Assembly: GCF_014358015.1 (NCBI RefSeq)
Contig: NZ_JACONV010000031.1
Span: 1 to 44,100, forward strand
Source of the DNA: Pseudomonas triticifolii
GTDB lineage: Bacteria > Pseudomonadota > Gammaproteobacteria > Pseudomonadales > Pseudomonadaceae
Length of the DNA: 44,100 nucleotides
Reading direction: 5' to 3'
The translations under genes and the position numbers were made by a program. Shown piece by piece: positions 43,195-44,100 of this stretch (position 1 is its first letter; each line of letters begins with the position of its first letter). The notes under the pieces are model-generated. The model had not been told where the DNA came from and made no database searches. It saw nothing but the letters and a program-made list of their open reading frames with translations.

Positions 43195-43299
43195 CCGCTT
43201 ACCGTCGAATGTGGCGGTTGCCCCGCAAGGGCGGCCGCTTCGGGCTGTGCGCAGTGTTATCATGCGCGGCATTCATCGCCAGGATCGACTCGCGTTCCC

Positions 43300-44013
43300 A
43301 TGGACTATCGAAAGCCTTCTGACCGTAAAAGCATGCATGCGCGCATTGTCCAGGAACTGGGCATGCAGATCGTATCCGGTCGATTCAAACCTGACGAAAA
43401 ACTGCCTGCCGAGGCGCTGCTCTGCGAAGAGTACGCGGTCAGCCGTCCGGTGTTGCGTGAAGCCACGCGGGTACTGGTCGCCAAAGGCCTGGTCTACTCG
43501 CGACCGCGTGTCGGCACGGTGGTCAAGCCTCGACGTGAGTGGCACTTGCTTGATCCGGACGTGCTGCACTGGGTGATGCAGAGTTCACCGCAGAATGAGT
43601 TCTTCAACCTGTTGACCAGCGTACGCGCCGTGATCGAGCCCGCAGTTGCCGCGCTGGCAGCGCAGCATGCGACGGATGAGGAAATCGACTCGATCCATGA
43701 GGCGTATCAGCGCATGGAAGCGGCCCCGACCCCCGAGGACCTTTTACAGCCGGACCTGGATTTCCACAGCCGCATCGCCGACGCAACTCACAATGACCTG
43801 CTGGCTCATCTGTGCAACATGCTGTCATTGGCCTTGCGCGAGGCGCTCAAATATTCCAACAAGCGTCCCAACCTCCACGAACTGGCGATGCCGCGCCATA
43901 AAGCCATACTCACCGCCATTCAGAACCGCGACGCCCTCGGCGCCCGCCATGCCTCGCTGGTGCAACTGGACGATGCGCGCAATGCGCTGAGCGTGGTGCT
44001 GGGCGGGGTTTGA
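43300..44013 (+). CDS. FadR-subfamily GntR regulator (FCD domain)
   Basis: The 237-residue regulator has an N-terminal winged helix (about 12-78; LPAEALLCEEYAVSRPVLREATRVLVAKGLV, wing PRVGTVV) and a C-terminal FCD ligand domain (about 98-230). FCD metal-binding positions are visible in DLDFHSRIADATHNDLL and MPRHKAILTAI. Such proteins usually repress sugar-acid genes until the substrate or a pathway intermediate binds. It lies 105 nt after the dehydratase on the same strand. Its probable target is the operator at 41351-41363. The ribosome-binding site is weak (AGGATCG, distant). Confidence 0.92.
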   Translation: MDYRKPSDRKSMHARIVQELGMQIVSGRFKPDEKLPAEALLCEEYAVSRPVLREATRVLVAKGLVYSRPRVGTVVKPRREWHLLDPDVLHWVMQSSPQNEFFNLLTSVRAVIEPAVAALAAQHATDEEIDSIHEAYQRMEAAPTPEDLLQPDLDFHSRIADATHNDLLAHLCNMLSLALREALKYSNKRPNLHELAMPRHKAILTAIQNRDALGARHASLVQLDDARNALSVVLGGV

Positions 44014-44070
44014 TCCACGCCGTGCGCAGGACAGGGCCAGGCAGCTAATGGCCGGCTGAGCGCAGAACCT

Positions 44071-44100
44071 GTGGGAGGCGGCTTGCCGGCGAAAGCGTCA
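44071..44100. repeat. REP element at window end
   Basis: GTGGGAGGCGGCTTGCCGGC (44071-44090) matches the REPIN core at 38744, followed by GAAAGCGTCA. It lies 57 nt past the GntR stop codon. An inverted partner may follow outside the window. Confidence 0.8.

Overview
The window is chromosomal DNA of a Pseudomonas, most likely of the syringae group. This is inferred from moderately high GC, the order cysS-glnS-ppiB-lpxH, the very long NAD-dependent glutamate dehydrogenase GdhB, a MoxR/Bat operon next to sbcDC, and dispersed GTGGGAGGCGGCTTGCCG-type REP sequences. The species is not proved. I see no tRNA, rRNA, CRISPR array, insertion sequence, prophage or plasmid gene. Nearly all of the DNA is ordinary core-genome coding sequence.

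Layout. 1-4632: cysS and glnS (minus), then ppiB and lpxH (plus, overlapping by 4 nt). 4725-8103: a minus-strand marR-emrA-emrB efflux operon whose promoter is filled by a duplicated palindromic operator. 8261-9424: miaE and a DUF1289 protein. 9425-9825: a long, strongly structured leader, then acnB. 12627-14949: a divergent pair, a MocR-type regulator and an EamA exporter. 14984-16514: a DsbA-like protein, then a yybP-ykoY manganese riboswitch controlling mntP. 16624-21480: gdhB. 21852-23012: a conserved hypothetical and an amidohydrolase. 23297-30120: a six-gene, mostly overlapping MoxR-DUF58-DUF4381-BatA-BatB/TPR-BatD operon. 30161-35711: sbcD, sbcC and a coupled glutathione S-transferase. 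35898-38643: a small exported protein, a periplasmic lactonase, a protein that is only the membrane domain of quinoprotein glucose dehydrogenase, a hairpin-rich intergenic stretch and a DUF5629-like protein. 38898-44013: a sugar-acid catabolic locus with a GguC/AraD1-type FAH enzyme and an MFS carrier, divergent from an arabinonate-type dehydratase and a FadR-type regulator.

Several regulatory circuits can be read from the DNA. MarR probably represses itself and emrAB. A TNGTNNNACNA operator lies between the -35 and -10 of the sugar-acid carrier gene and probably binds the FadR-type protein. Mn2+ probably controls mntP through its riboswitch. The MocR-type protein probably controls the EamA exporter.

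No clearly new multigene system is visible. The least explained elements are the 140-nt inverted-repeat structure upstream of acnB, the tandem hairpins with a possible 53-codon ORF at 38122-38321, the truncated gcd-like gene, and a strong minus-strand terminator lying across the stop codon of the GST gene.
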